This document shows, one piece after another, positions 28,124 through 39,924 of a stretch of 64,000 nt of DNA (position 1 is the stretch's first letter; the number at the start of each line of letters is the position of its first letter). Below the pieces are notes generated by a model. That model was not told the DNA's origin. It did no database searches and saw nothing but the letters and a program-made list of their open reading frames with translations. The DNA lies in assembly GCA_016715765.1 (NCBI GenBank), contig JADJZJ010000005.1, positions 43,837 to 107,836 on the forward strand, in the 5' to 3' direction. The translations under genes were made by a program, and so were the position numbers. This DNA comes from Opitutaceae bacterium. GTDB lineage: Bacteria > Verrucomicrobiota > Verrucomicrobiia > Opitutales > Opitutaceae.

Positions 28124-28879
28124 TCACGGGCCTTGGATGGCCGGATTTCCGGTGACCGTCCCCGTGCCGGCTCCCTCGGTGCCCCAGACCCGGGCCGAAT
28201 TGCCCGGGGCGGTGGCGTTGTAGGGAATGGCTTCGAGGATGTTGTCGGTCTGCCGGCTGGAGCGGTTGGAGGTGAATTTGTCCGTGGCGGTGCCGGGATA
28301 GAATTGGACGTTGCCACCCAGATAGGCCACGTAGCCGCCGGCATCATGGTAGACGCCCGTGTCGGGATCCCAGGTGCCGTCCGGCCGGAGTCCGCGCGTG
28401 AACAATACCGGCGTGGTGGCGGGATCCCCCAGCCGCAGGCCGCCGACGAATTCCACGCTCAGCGAGCGGCCGGAGGTGAAGCCGTTGTCCAGGGCGGAGC
28501 GCGACTGCGGGCTCAGGATGGTGGCGGGGTAATGGCCTGAGAAAAGCGGGTCGTTCTTGGCGTAGTAGAAAGTGGGGTCGGTGAGCGCGCCATGGCGGGC
28601 GAGGATGCCCGGCCAGAGGAAGGGTTTTTCGGCGGCGGAGAGGACCGAGGGTGGGATGATGGCGGGGTCGGGGAGCCGGTCGTTGTTGTCGCCGGCATAG
28701 ATCATGGCGGCCTTCACGATTTCCCGCAGGTTGTTCGCATCGACGGCCCGCTGGGCCTTTTCGCGGACCGTGCCGACGGTCGGGATGACGATCGCGGCGA
28801 GGATGCCGATGATGGCAATGACGGTAAGCAGCTCGATGAGGGTAAACCCTCGAAGCGGTTGGTGGGTTGGGGTATGCAT
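28124..28879 (-). CDS. Type II secretion / pseudopilin-like prepilin protein
   Basis: About 251 residues with a class III prepilin signal: short basic leader, then RGFTLIELLTVIAIIGILAAIVIP, which is cleaved before Phe by a prepilin peptidase and methylated. The rest is a globular pseudopilin-type domain (GYVAYLGGNVQFY near the end). Many Verrucomicrobia encode dozens of such proteins; their roles are mostly unknown and this one has no secretion genes beside it. The ATG at 28879 places the leader correctly. It is divergent from ilvE. Confidence 0.8.
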   Translation of the reverse strand: MHTPTHQPLRGFTLIELLTVIAIIGILAAIVIPTVGTVREKAQRAVDANNLREIVKAAMIYAGDNNDRLPDPAIIPPSVLSAAEKPFLWPGILARHGALTDPTFYYAKNDPLFSGHYPATILSPQSRSALDNGFTSGRSLSVEFVGGLRLGDPATTPVLFTRGLRPDGTWDPDTGVYHDAGGYVAYLGGNVQFYPGTATDKFTSNRSSRQTDNILEAIPYNATAPGNSARVWGTEGAGTGTVTGNPAIQGP

Positions 28880-28986
28880 GAGCCAGAGTGGGGCGGCTGT
28901 CGCCGGCCTGGGCGAGTTGAAATCAGGACATGACGCAGTTCCGGGACTGGACAAACCTCCGAACGGCCCTGTAACTTGACCGATCA

Positions 28987-29853
28987 ATGAAAATCTACCT
29001 CGACGGAAAATATGTGGATGAAGCTGATGCGAAAGTGTCCGTGTTCGATCACGGCCTGCTTTACGGTGACGGGGTTTTCGAGGGGATCAGGCTCTACAAC
29101 GGCAACATCTTCCGGCTGGAGGAGCACCTGGAGCGGCTGGAGTACTCGGCCAAGGCGATCATGCTGCAAATGCCGCTGAACCGGAAGGAATTGAGCGAGG
29201 TCACCTGTGAAACCTGCCGCCAGAACGGCCTCAAGGACGGTTACATCCGCCTCGTGATCACCCGCGGGGTGGGCGATCTCGGCCTCGCCCCCTGGCTCTG
29301 CGCCAAGCCCTCGATCTTCGTGATCGCGAGCAAGATTTCCCTCTATCCCCAGGAGCACTACGACAACGGCCTGGCCATTGTCACCGTACCCACGCGCCGC
29401 ATCAACCCGGCCGCGCTGCCGGCGACGGTCAAGTCGCTCAATTACCTCAACAACATCCTGGGCAAGATCGAGGCGAAGCAGTTTGGCGCGCTCGAGGCCA
29501 TCATGCTCAACGACCAGGGGTACGTGGCCGAATGCACGGCGGACAACATCTTCATCGTGCACAAGGGTGCCATCATCACGCCGGCCGCCTCGCAGGGGGC
29601 GCTGAAGGGCGTCACGCGCGGCACCATCTTCGACATCGCCCAGGAACTGGGCCTGCCCCTCCGCGAGGCGGACATGACCCGGTACGATGTCTGGGTGGCC
29701 GACGAGTGCTTCCTCACCGGCTCCGGCGCCGAGGTGATCCCGGTCACCAAGCTGGACGGCCGGGTGATCGGTACCGGCAAGCCCGGACCGATCACGCAGC
29801 AGATCCTCGCTTCCTTCCGCCGCCGCGTGCTCGTCGAGGGCACCCGGATCTGA
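28987..29853 (+). CDS. ilvE: Branched-chain amino acid aminotransferase
   Basis: A 288-residue fold-type IV PLP enzyme that transaminates the keto acids of Val, Leu and Ile with glutamate. The PLP lysine is in PATVKSLNYLNN (K149), the EGIRLYNG motif supports the branched-chain rather than D-amino-acid group, and YVAECTADNIFIV (E182) with GVTRGTIFD binds the cofactor phosphate. Its substrate assignment fits the leuCD genes 11 kb away, but related enzymes that use aromatic or D-amino acids exist. The ATG directly follows the pseudopilin promoter region. Confidence 0.88.
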   Translation: MKIYLDGKYVDEADAKVSVFDHGLLYGDGVFEGIRLYNGNIFRLEEHLERLEYSAKAIMLQMPLNRKELSEVTCETCRQNGLKDGYIRLVITRGVGDLGLAPWLCAKPSIFVIASKISLYPQEHYDNGLAIVTVPTRRINPAALPATVKSLNYLNNILGKIEAKQFGALEAIMLNDQGYVAECTADNIFIVHKGAIITPAASQGALKGVTRGTIFDIAQELGLPLREADMTRYDVWVADECFLTGSGAEVIPVTKLDGRVIGTGKPGPITQQILASFRRRVLVEGTRI

Positions 29854-30123
29854 TGCCGACCGCCGGTCCGCGTCCGGGCCGGCGCGCCACTCCGGCCCGT
29901 AATCCCGCCCCTTTAGCGCTGGGATGGCGCATATCCGCGAGTTTGCTAAAAACAGTGCCGGCAGGCAGCGAGCTTGCTCGTGCCCAATCCCCGCGCCCGC
30001 CAGCGGGCCGCCTCCGCCGCCCGGTTTCAAATGGGATTTTGCATCCACGCCTTAGTTTGCTTGCCGCACTTGCCAGAGAGGCACGGTGTGGCATCATACT
30101 TGCATAGGAATAAACCCACCCAC

Positions 30124-30630
30124 ATGGCCAATCCGCTCAAATGCGACCTTTGCTCCAAGCCCGCGACCGTGCACCTGACGCAGATCGTCAACAACAAGGT
30201 GCATAAGGTCGACCTGTGCGAGGAATGCGCCCAGGCCAAGGGGGTCACCGATCCCAGCGGCTTTTCCCTGGCCGACCTGCTGTTGAAGGCCTCGCTCAAT
30301 CCCGAGCCGCCCGTCAGCGGCGTGCGCTGCGAACAGTGCGGATTCACCCAGGCCGACTTCAAAAAGCACGGCCGCATGGGCTGCCCGCAATGCTACGAGG
30401 TTTTCCAGAGCCTGATCGAGCCGATGCTCGACGGCATGCACAAGGGCCTGGTCCATCGCGGCAAGGTCCCCCAGAAGGCCCTGGCCCGCAAAACCCTCCA
30501 TGACCGGCTCGCCAAGCTGGAACTCGACCTCTCCGATGCCATCAAGACCGAAAGATACGAAGACGCCGCCCGCTGCCGCGATGAAATCAACCAAGTCAAA
30601 CAGACTGTCGCGCCCAAGCCCGCGTCCTGA
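30124..30630 (+). CDS. mcsA: McsA-like zinc protein with UVR motif
   Basis: A 168-residue adaptor that activates the protein-arginine kinase McsB. Four CxxC pairs form two zinc ribbons (CDLCSKPA, CEECAQAKG, CEQCGF, CPQCYEVF), and the C-terminal UVR motif is DLSDAIKTERYEDAARCRDEI. An AGGAA lies about 14 nt before the ATG at 30124. mcsB follows 4 bp later. In Firmicutes these genes form the ctsR-mcsA-mcsB-clpC operon; ctsR is absent here. Confidence 0.93.
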   Translation: MANPLKCDLCSKPATVHLTQIVNNKVHKVDLCEECAQAKGVTDPSGFSLADLLLKASLNPEPPVSGVRCEQCGFTQADFKKHGRMGCPQCYEVFQSLIEPMLDGMHKGLVHRGKVPQKALARKTLHDRLAKLELDLSDAIKTERYEDAARCRDEINQVKQTVAPKPAS

Positions 30631-30634
30631 TCCC

Positions 30635-31729
30635 ATGACGATCGAATCGCTCATCGAGACTCCGTCAGAGCTGACCGACTCCTCGAACAGCAAGACGGCG
30701 ATCGTGCTCATGACGCGCATCCGGCTGGCCCGCAACCTGGCGGGCACGGTTTTCCCGGGCTGGGCCAAGCCGTCCCAGCGCGAGGCATCCCTGGCCATCT
30801 GCCGTGCGGCGGTCGCCGCCACCGGTCCGATGAAGCGCGGGCTCGATGTCTCGGTCAGCGAACTCACTGAACTGGAGAAGCAGATTCTCGTGGAGCGGCA
30901 TCTCATCAGCCGCGAGCTCAGTGGCACCAAGGCCGGGGCGGGTGTTGTGATCAGCCGCGACCAGGCCCTTTCCGTCATGATCAACGAGGAGGACCACCTC
31001 CGCATCCAGGTCCTGCGCGCCGGGTTCCAGCTCAAGAAGGCCTGGAATGCCGTCAACGACCTCGACTCCGCGCTGGAGGACCAGCTCGACTACGCGTTTT
31101 CCCCGACCCTGGGCTACGTCACGGCCTGCCCGACGAATCTCGGCACCGCCATGCGCGCGTCCGCCATGCTGCACCTGCCGGCGCTCGTCATCGCCAGCCA
31201 GATGGAAAAGGTCGTCCGCGCCGTCAACCAGCTCGGCATGGTCGTCCGCGGCCTTTTCGGCGAGGGTTCGGACGCCAGCGGCAGCATCTTCCAGATTTCC
31301 AACCAGACCACCCTCGGCGAGTCCGAAGAGGAGATCATCAAGCGCCTCGGCAGCGTGCTCAACTCGATCATCGAGCACGAGCTCAACGCCCGGGAAAAGC
31401 TGATCGAGGCCGATGCCGGCAAGCTCTTCGACAAGATCGGCCGCGCCTACGGCATCCTCCAGAACAGCCACCTCCTCAGTTCCGGCGAGGCGATGAATCT
31501 CCTGTCGCTCATCCGCCTCGGCATCGACCTGGGCACCTACCCCGAGGCCAGCCGCCCGGTCGTGGACCGGCTCTTCATCGAGGCCCAGCCCGGTCATCTG
31601 CAGCACGCGCAAAAGGGCGAGTTTGAGCCCGGCCAGCGCGACCTCCTCCGCGCCACCCGCCTGCGCACGGAGTTTGCCGGCTTCGCCCGTCCGAATTTTT
31701 CCGCCAGCGCCACCAACGGCAAAAACTGA
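30635..31729 (+). CDS. mcsB: Protein arginine kinase McsB
   Basis: A 364-residue phosphagen-kinase homologue that phosphorylates arginines on proteins and marks them for ClpCP. The ATP-binding arginine motif is TRIRLARNLAG. The phosphagen-kinase loop NEEDHLR starts at N117 and the CPTN active-site cysteine is C165. The start at 30635 is 4 bp after mcsA, and clpC follows 30-50 bp later, so all three are one unit. The C-terminal region also includes the segment used in Firmicutes for phospho-arginine allostery, but I cannot judge that function from sequence. Confidence 0.95.
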   Translation: MTIESLIETPSELTDSSNSKTAIVLMTRIRLARNLAGTVFPGWAKPSQREASLAICRAAVAATGPMKRGLDVSVSELTELEKQILVERHLISRELSGTKAGAGVVISRDQALSVMINEEDHLRIQVLRAGFQLKKAWNAVNDLDSALEDQLDYAFSPTLGYVTACPTNLGTAMRASAMLHLPALVIASQMEKVVRAVNQLGMVVRGLFGEGSDASGSIFQISNQTTLGESEEEIIKRLGSVLNSIIEHELNAREKLIEADAGKLFDKIGRAYGILQNSHLLSSGEAMNLLSLIRLGIDLGTYPEASRPVVDRLFIEAQPGHLQHAQKGEFEPGQRDLLRATRLRTEFAGFARPNFSASATNGKN

Positions 31730-31776
31730 TCAACCGCAGCCCCCCAGCCACACCTTTGCCCATGTCCCAGGAACCG

Positions 31777-34284
<2,508 letters not shown>

Positions 34285-34304
34285 ACGACGACTAACCGTC
34301 GCCC

Positions 34305-34349
34305 AACAAACCCCGCCCCCCGAGAACAAGGGGAGCGGGGTTTTGTTTG
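34305..34349 (+). terminator. Rho-independent terminator of the mcsA-mcsB-clpC unit
   Basis: A GC-rich stem of about 12 bp (CCCCGCCCC region 34311-34320 with GGGGAGCGGGG 34330-34340) is followed by TTTTGTTTGT. The outer AACAAA and TTTGTT also pair. It starts 21 bp after the clpC stop. Confidence 0.9.
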
Positions 34350-34560
34350 TGATTGTGCGGGCGGGGTTCCGTCCGGGGCGCGCTCGGTGCCGTGGTCCCC
34401 CCCTCGGCGCCGCGAGGGGGAGAGGGGGGGGGGGGTTGGATTCTAGCGGGAAGTCAGGAATGGCGGGGTTCGGAGACCCCGCCCTTCATCATTCAAACGA
34501 CCCGACGAAAGAGACAGAACTAATCGACTCCGCAAAATACCGGGACTCGACAGGATCTTT
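34350..34560. other. Non-coding segment with a poly-G run
   Basis: No gene is supported. A run of 12 G at 34424-34435 lies in low-complexity GC-rich sequence. One of three long G runs in the window (the others at 11732 and 57820), all in non-coding or damaged sequence, where base calls are least certain. Confidence 0.5.
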
Positions 34561-34628
34561 CCCGCGGATAACGCGGATTGTCGCGGATAATACCTCCGTC
34601 ATCCGCGTTAATCCGCGTAATCCGCGGC
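34561..34628. repeat. Palindromic element I built on CGCGGAT words
   Basis: Arms 34561-34588 and 34601-34628 pair over most of their length and are made of three tandem GCGGAT words each. Related half-copies lie near 27967 and 53900. It directly precedes nested element C copy 2. Confidence 0.75.
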
Positions 34629-34657
34629 AAGGATTGTCTTCAGGGCAACAGTACCTG

Positions 34658-34812
34658 AGGTAGGAGCCTGCTTGCAGGCGATGATCGATGTAGGGCTGGA
34701 CCTTGGTCCAGCCGCGAATCTCGACCGGGCTTTGCAGCATGATCAGGCTGCACCAAGGTGCAGCCCTACAGTTCGAAAAACCAATCCATCGCCTGCAAGC
34801 AGGCTCCTACCT
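34658..34812. repeat. Nested palindromic element C, copy 2
   Basis: Perfect 25-bp outer arms (34658-34682 / 34788-34812) enclose inner arms 34689-34713 / 34746-34770 (23 of 25 paired). Outer and inner arms are each nearly identical to those at 19052-19204, so the double structure itself has been copied. It lies 44 bp from the stop of the response-regulator gene. Confidence 0.92.
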
Positions 34813-34856
34813 TCAGGCATCAATCCGTGAAATCCGCGGTTGAAAACTCAGCGGTC

Positions 34857-35738
34857 TCACCGCGCTACCGGGCGCAAAATCTCGATCGCCGTGAGCGCTG
34901 CGGCGCTGCGGGTTTCCAGGCCGAGCTTGCGGAAGATGTTCTCGACGTGCTTGTGCACCGTGCGGACGCTGGCGCCGAGGATGGTGGCGATGTCGGGGTT
35001 GCTCTTGCCCTGCGCCAGCCAGTAGAGCACCTCGGCCTCGCGGGGAGTGAGACCCAGCTTGATGAGCGCCACGGGCCCGGGCGGAGCGTCCGGCTCCTCC
35101 AGCACCAGCAGGCGGAGATCGTCGCGCCCGGGCTCCGCGAACCGGCGCACGGTCAGCGGACCGCCCGGTTGCTCCAGTTCCCGGGGCAGCAGGCCCGGCG
35201 TGTGCCGGGGGAAGAAACGATGCAGGAGCGCCTCGGCCAGGCGGGTGGAGAAGGTGATCCGGCCGTCGGCCGTCACCAGCAGGACGGCGCGGTCCAGCGA
35301 CTGGCGGAGCTGGTTTTCGGCCTCGATCCGCATGGCCAGTTCCTCCTCCAGCGAGCGTTGCAGGGCGCGGATCTGCAAGTGGGTCCGGACGCGGGCCAGC
35401 ACCTCGGGTGCGTGCACGGGCTTGAGGATGTAGTCCACGGCGCCGGCGTTGAAGGCCCGGACCTTTTCCTCGGGCTCATCGAGGGCGGTCATGAACAGCA
35501 CGGGAATATCGCGCCAGGCGGCGGTCGCCTTGAGCCGGAGGCAGGCCTGGAAGCCGTCCATTTCCGGCATCACGGCATCGAGCAAGATCAGGTCGGGCAG
35601 GGTGTGGGCCAGCAGGCTGAAGGCGCTGCGCGCGCTTTCCGCCACCACCAGTTCATGGCCGGCCTCGGCGAGGGCATCGAGCACCACGGCGAGGTTGGCG
35701 GGCGTGTCGTCGACGACGAGGATCTTGGCCGGGGTCAT
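34857..35738 (-). CDS. LuxR/NarL-type response regulator
   Basis: A 293-residue regulator with an N-terminal receiver (KILVVDDTPAN; phospho-acceptor D54 in LILLDAVMPEMDG; KPVH lysine), a coiled-coil linker with a PAS-like segment (LRQSLDRAVLLVTADGRITF), and a C-terminal LuxR helix-turn-helix (LTPREAEVLYWLAQGKSNPD, then VRTVHKHVENIFRKLGL). Its ATG overlaps the stop of the hybrid kinase (ATGA), so the two are coupled and very likely partners. The targets are not known; the kinase is of a type often found next to carbohydrate or stress genes. Confidence 0.9.
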   Translation of the reverse strand: MTPAKILVVDDTPANLAVVLDALAEAGHELVVAESARSAFSLLAHTLPDLILLDAVMPEMDGFQACLRLKATAAWRDIPVLFMTALDEPEEKVRAFNAGAVDYILKPVHAPEVLARVRTHLQIRALQRSLEEELAMRIEAENQLRQSLDRAVLLVTADGRITFSTRLAEALLHRFFPRHTPGLLPRELEQPGGPLTVRRFAEPGRDDLRLLVLEEPDAPPGPVALIKLGLTPREAEVLYWLAQGKSNPDIATILGASVRTVHKHVENIFRKLGLETRSAAALTAIEILRPVAR

Positions 35739-38700
35739 GGTCGGGAGGTGTTGGATGGACGCAGACTGGTCTCGATGATTTCGCGCAGACGCTCCATCTG
35801 GAAGGCCCGGGCCGGGGCTTCGAGCCGCTCGATGAAGCGCCGGCATTCCGGATGCGTGACCTGCAGTTCCGCCAGCTGCCGGCGCAGCTGGGTGATCTCG
35901 CCGCGACGGGCGGCGGCGAGCAGGGATTCGAGCTGGGCGGCGGGTGGCAGCTGGTCCGAAGCCGGCGCTGCCGCCGGAGCCGCGGGCGCGTTGGCCTCGT
36001 CGTAGGTGAGGGTGAGGCCGAGGTGCAGGGCGAGCTTCTGCATGAGCTCGGACTCGCGAAACGGCTTGGGCAGGAAGTCGTCGCAGCCCGCGGCGAACGC
36101 GTCGTCCTGGTTGAAGGAGAGCACGGATGCCGACATCGCGATGAGCTTCAGGGCCGGGCCGCCGGGCAGCGCGCGCAGCCGGCGCGCGAGTTCGAGTCCG
36201 TCCATGTCCGGCATGCGCAGATCGAGGAAGATGAGGTCGGGTGCCTGCCGGCTGACGGCGGCGAGCGCCGCCTGGCCCGATTCCTCGGCGGTGACGTCGA
36301 AGCCGAGCGGGGTCAGCAGGTCGACAATCAGGCGGCGGTTCACGCTGATGTCGTCCACCACCATCAGCCGGCGGCGCGGGCCGGTGTAGCCGGTGATCCG
36401 CAGGCTGCGGGCGAAGGGCGGCGTGGATTGGCCGGCCAGGGCCGGCAATGAGACCGTGAAGGCGAAGACACTGCCGGCTCCCGGCGTGCTGGTGACCGAG
36501 AGCGTCCCCCCCATGAGTTGAACGAGGCGGTGGCTGATCGCGAGGCCGAGCCCCGTGCCGGGTTCGGCCGGGCGGCCGGCCACGGCCTGTTGAAACGGTT
36601 CGAAGAGCCGCGCCTGGTCGGCCGGGGCGAGCCCCACGCCGGTGTCGCGCACGCTGAAATGCAACTCGTCGCCCGCCTGCGACACCGTCAGTCCGATCCC
36701 TCCGCGGGCGGTGAATTTCACCGCATTGCTGAGCAGGTTTTCAATGACCTGCCGGAGCTTCTGGGCATCGCCGATGACGGTGGACGGCAGGTCGGGCGGC
36801 AGCGCGACCGTGAAGGCGAGGTCCTTTTGGGCCGTGCGGGCGCGGATGCCGGCCTCGATGTCCCGGATCAGCTGCGGCAGGTGAAACGGCGCGGGACGCA
36901 GCTCCATCCGGCCGGCCTCGATCTTGGAGAAATCGAGCACCTCGTTGATCATGCGCAGGAGGTGTTCACCGCTGTTGCCCACGATATCGAGGCGTTCGCG
37001 GTCATGAGCCGTGAGCTGCGGCGAGCGCATCAGGACCTGCGCGTAGCCGATGATGCCGTTGAGCGGCGTGCGCAATTCATGGCTCATGTTCGCGAGGAAC
37101 ATGCTCTTGGCGCGGTTGGCCGCCTCCGCGTCCTCCTTGGCCACGGCCAGTTCACTCGTGCGCTGTTGGACGAGTTGCTCCAATCGCCGCTGCTCCCGGG
37201 CGGCGCGGCCCAGGCGCCAGCGGAGGAAGCCGAGAATGCTGCCAAGCCCGAGGACCGTGTAGAGGGTGCGCGCCGCCGTGGTGCGATGCCAGGGCGGGGC
37301 GATGCTGAAGGTGATCCGGTCCGGCGCGCTCTCGCTGCCGGTGGCGTCCCGCGCCCTGACCTCGAGGGTGAAGGGGCCGCCTTCCAGGTTGGTGAACGTG
37401 ACCTGCGGATCCGGCGACCAGTCGGACCACGCATCGCTGTAGCCGTTCAGGCGGTATTGGAAGACGAGGTGGTTGAGCGCGGCGAAGCGCGGTGCGGCGA
37501 AGGCGAAGGTCAGCGGCGCGCGGGAAAAGGGCAGCGTGAGCGGCTGCGCCCTGGTGCCGGCGGCGAGCGACAGCAGGCGCGACCCGGTCTTGAGCTGGCG
37601 GATGCCGGCCTTCCAGGGCGGCAGCGCGCGGCCGAGCCGGGACAGGTCGAGGCGGATCATGTTCTCGTAGCCGCGGGCCCACAGCAACTCCCCCTCCGGC
37701 GTGCGATCAATGTGAAACACGGCGGCCCCGGAAAAACCGATCTCCTGCAACGCTCCCGCCGGGGCGGGTTCCCAGACTTTGCCCTGGCCGGCCCGGGGGA
37801 AACGGCCGAGGGCGGAGGTGGCGCTGATGGTCGAATCGCGGAAGACCGAGGCCCACGTCGCGCCGCCGGCATCCACCGTGGTGGGCGTGAGCATCGGCCG
37901 GGCGTGGCCGTCCACGATGTAGCGATCCTCCGGCTCAAAGCGGCGGGTGGCCGGATCGAAGCGCGCCGCCCCGTGGTCCGTGAAGAACACCGGGCCGAAG
38001 AGACCGGGGGTCACGGTGGTCCACACGAAATCCGGGGGCAGACCGCAGTCGCGGCGGTAGTGTTCATAGGGCGCCTGGCTCCAATCGGTGATTTCGTGCG
38101 CGCGGGGGAGCCGCCAGAAACCCCGGCTGTAGGTGGACATCCACAGCGTGCCGTCGGGTTCCTCGAGCAGGTTGTGGATGTCGCCCAGATCGAGGCGCTC
38201 GCTGATCTTGCGCCAGCCTTCCGCGGTGCGCTCGACCACGGACAGTCCCCTTTGCCCGCCGAGGTAGTAGCGGTTGGGCAATAGTTTCGAACGGGTCAGG
38301 CCGTAGGGGCTGTTGGGCCGGGTATCAACCAGCACGGTGTGCGAGTGATCGTCGTTGAGCCGGGAGAGGCCGCCGCTGTGGGCCACGAGGAGTTCGCCGT
38401 CCACGGATTCCAAGCCGAAGACATTGCCCATGCCCTCGGTGATCCGGGTGAAGCGGGCTCCCGTGGCGTGGTCAGGATCGCCGGGCTGCAGCTGATAGAC
38501 CCCGTCAAACGTGCCCAGATACATCCTTCCCTCATGCCGGCCCCAGACATCGGCCGTGCCGGGAGTGGGACCGTTGCCCGCGTCGAAGACACTGACCGGA
38601 CTGGCGAGGTCGAGCCGGGCGGCGCCGGAATTGAAGCCCAGCCACAGTCCACCGTCGCGATCCTCGCCCAGACTGAGGATGACGTTGTCCGTCAGTCCCG

Positions 38701-39652
38701 TGGAGCGATCGAAGATGCGCATGCGGGAGTGGTCGGCCGCAATGAGGACCAGCCCCTTGCCGCTCGTGGCGAGGGCAAAGCTGCCGTCGGACAGGCGATG
38801 TCCGCCATTGAGTCGCGTGGTACGGACCAATTGGTCCAACGGACCTTCCTCCCGGCTCAGACCGCCGGTGGCGGGATCGACGAGGAAGACGCCGGCAAAG
38901 CTCATGGCCCAGCGCTGGCGGCCGTCCTTGGTGCCGAGGGCCACGATGGTCCAATCGCGCTTGAGTTCGTCCGCGACGCAGACGGGCACGAGTTCGTTCT
39001 CATGCAGCCGCCAGAGGCCGGACTGGCCGCGGTGCACATAGAGTTGTCCATCGATGAGGTTGAAGCTGCTCCAGCGGCCGTTCTTGTCGGGCCAGAGCCG
39101 CACCTGGCCGTCCTGCCAGCGCATGATGCCACGCGAGGTCGCGAAATAGGCCGCACCCTCGTACTCGATGACCGAAAACGCACGCCCGCTGGGTTTGAAT
39201 TCAGCCGGCAGGTCCGGCACCAGTGAATTGAACTGCCACCGGCCGTCGGGTTGCAGGGCGAAGTAACCCAGTTCGTCATTGCCGCCCACCCAGAGGCGTC
39301 CCTGCGTGCCCGCGTACAGGTCGTACACATGCGGGGTGGGGGCGGAGTGGTGCGTCCAGCGGATTCCGTCGAACTCGATGATGCCTTCCTGGTTACCGAA
39401 GAGCACGTAACCCTGGGGACCGAAGGCCACGCTGAAGACCTGCGGATGGCCGACGTAGTCAGTCGGCCGGAAATTCTTCAGCACCGGCCGGCCGGACTCG
39501 GGATGAAACCAGCCGCCCGGCATGGTCCCCGGGGAACCTTCCCCGGTCGCTCCAGCCGGCATGGCTAGGGCGACTCCCATGCTGATCAGGCTAGGGAATA
39601 CCCTGCACAAGTGACGCAGCAGCGTCGCGAATACGGCAGGGTGGCTTGGCAT
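35735..39652 (-). CDS. Hybrid two-component sensor kinase with propeller domain
   Basis: A 1305-residue sensor. After a signal peptide come two-component-regulator propeller repeats (many W/G-rich blades such as GRLWVGGNDELGYF and GGLWLGFNSGAARLD), a Y_Y_Y domain (FQYRLNGYSDAWSDWS), one membrane helix (TLYTVLGLGSILGFLRW), a histidine kinase with NMSHELRTPLNGI (H858), an ATPase domain (GTGLGLAISHRLV), and a receiver with D1144 (LIFLDLRMPDMDG). A short C-terminal helical region may be an Hpt-like remnant. The sensor is periplasmic and faces the cell surface. It is the first gene of the pair with the LuxR regulator. Confidence 0.93.
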   Translation of the reverse strand: MPSHPAVFATLLRHLCRVFPSLISMGVALAMPAGATGEGSPGTMPGGWFHPESGRPVLKNFRPTDYVGHPQVFSVAFGPQGYVLFGNQEGIIEFDGIRWTHHSAPTPHVYDLYAGTQGRLWVGGNDELGYFALQPDGRWQFNSLVPDLPAEFKPSGRAFSVIEYEGAAYFATSRGIMRWQDGQVRLWPDKNGRWSSFNLIDGQLYVHRGQSGLWRLHENELVPVCVADELKRDWTIVALGTKDGRQRWAMSFAGVFLVDPATGGLSREEGPLDQLVRTTRLNGGHRLSDGSFALATSGKGLVLIAADHSRMRIFDRSTGLTDNVILSLGEDRDGGLWLGFNSGAARLDLASPVSVFDAGNGPTPGTADVWGRHEGRMYLGTFDGVYQLQPGDPDHATGARFTRITEGMGNVFGLESVDGELLVAHSGGLSRLNDDHSHTVLVDTRPNSPYGLTRSKLLPNRYYLGGQRGLSVVERTAEGWRKISERLDLGDIHNLLEEPDGTLWMSTYSRGFWRLPRAHEITDWSQAPYEHYRRDCGLPPDFVWTTVTPGLFGPVFFTDHGAARFDPATRRFEPEDRYIVDGHARPMLTPTTVDAGGATWASVFRDSTISATSALGRFPRAGQGKVWEPAPAGALQEIGFSGAAVFHIDRTPEGELLWARGYENMIRLDLSRLGRALPPWKAGIRQLKTGSRLLSLAAGTRAQPLTLPFSRAPLTFAFAAPRFAALNHLVFQYRLNGYSDAWSDWSPDPQVTFTNLEGGPFTLEVRARDATGSESAPDRITFSIAPPWHRTTAARTLYTVLGLGSILGFLRWRLGRAAREQRRLEQLVQQRTSELAVAKEDAEAANRAKSMFLANMSHELRTPLNGIIGYAQVLMRSPQLTAHDRERLDIVGNSGEHLLRMINEVLDFSKIEAGRMELRPAPFHLPQLIRDIEAGIRARTAQKDLAFTVALPPDLPSTVIGDAQKLRQVIENLLSNAVKFTARGGIGLTVSQAGDELHFSVRDTGVGLAPADQARLFEPFQQAVAGRPAEPGTGLGLAISHRLVQLMGGTLSVTSTPGAGSVFAFTVSLPALAGQSTPPFARSLRITGYTGPRRRLMVVDDISVNRRLIVDLLTPLGFDVTAEESGQAALAAVSRQAPDLIFLDLRMPDMDGLELARRLRALPGGPALKLIAMSASVLSFNQDDAFAAGCDDFLPKPFRESELMQKLALHLGLTLTYDEANAPAAPAAAPASDQLPPAAQLESLLAAARRGEITQLRRQLAELQVTHPECRRFIERLEAPARAFQMERLREIIETSLRPSNTSRP

Positions 39653-39770
39653 TGGGCGGGAAAAGACGAGACTGATGCCTGCCGCGGGTCAACAGTTCGC
39701 CGCGGTCGTACGTATATTCCACCCGGCCGCGCAGACCAATGGACCAATATATCGGGTTTCGCGTCGGGAG

Positions 39771-39912
39771 CAGCTACGAACATGAGCGAGTGGGAAATTA
39801 TGCAGGGTCGGAGCCTGCTCCGTGCCTCGAGTATGTTGACGGCTGCGCTGCCTAAACAGGCACGGACCAAGGTCCGGCCCTACACCCTCCACTCGCTCAC
39901 GCTCGTAGCTAC
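39771..39912. repeat. Nested palindrome downstream of the LysR gene
   Basis: Outer arms (39771-39794 / 39889-39912) belong to the element D family with GCTACGARCRTGAGCGAGTGG words. Inner arms (39801-39827 / 39858-39884) pair at about 21 of 27 positions and resemble the inner arms of element C. It lies 13 bp after the LysR stop and fills most of the gap to the sensor kinase start. Confidence 0.75.
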
Positions 39913-39924
39913 ATGCCTGCTCAT

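Noticed and set aside
30061..30111. A sigma-70 promoter upstream of mcsA (TTGCCA and CATACT)
   Set aside because: The boxes are weak and 19 bp apart; too uncertain to list as a feature.
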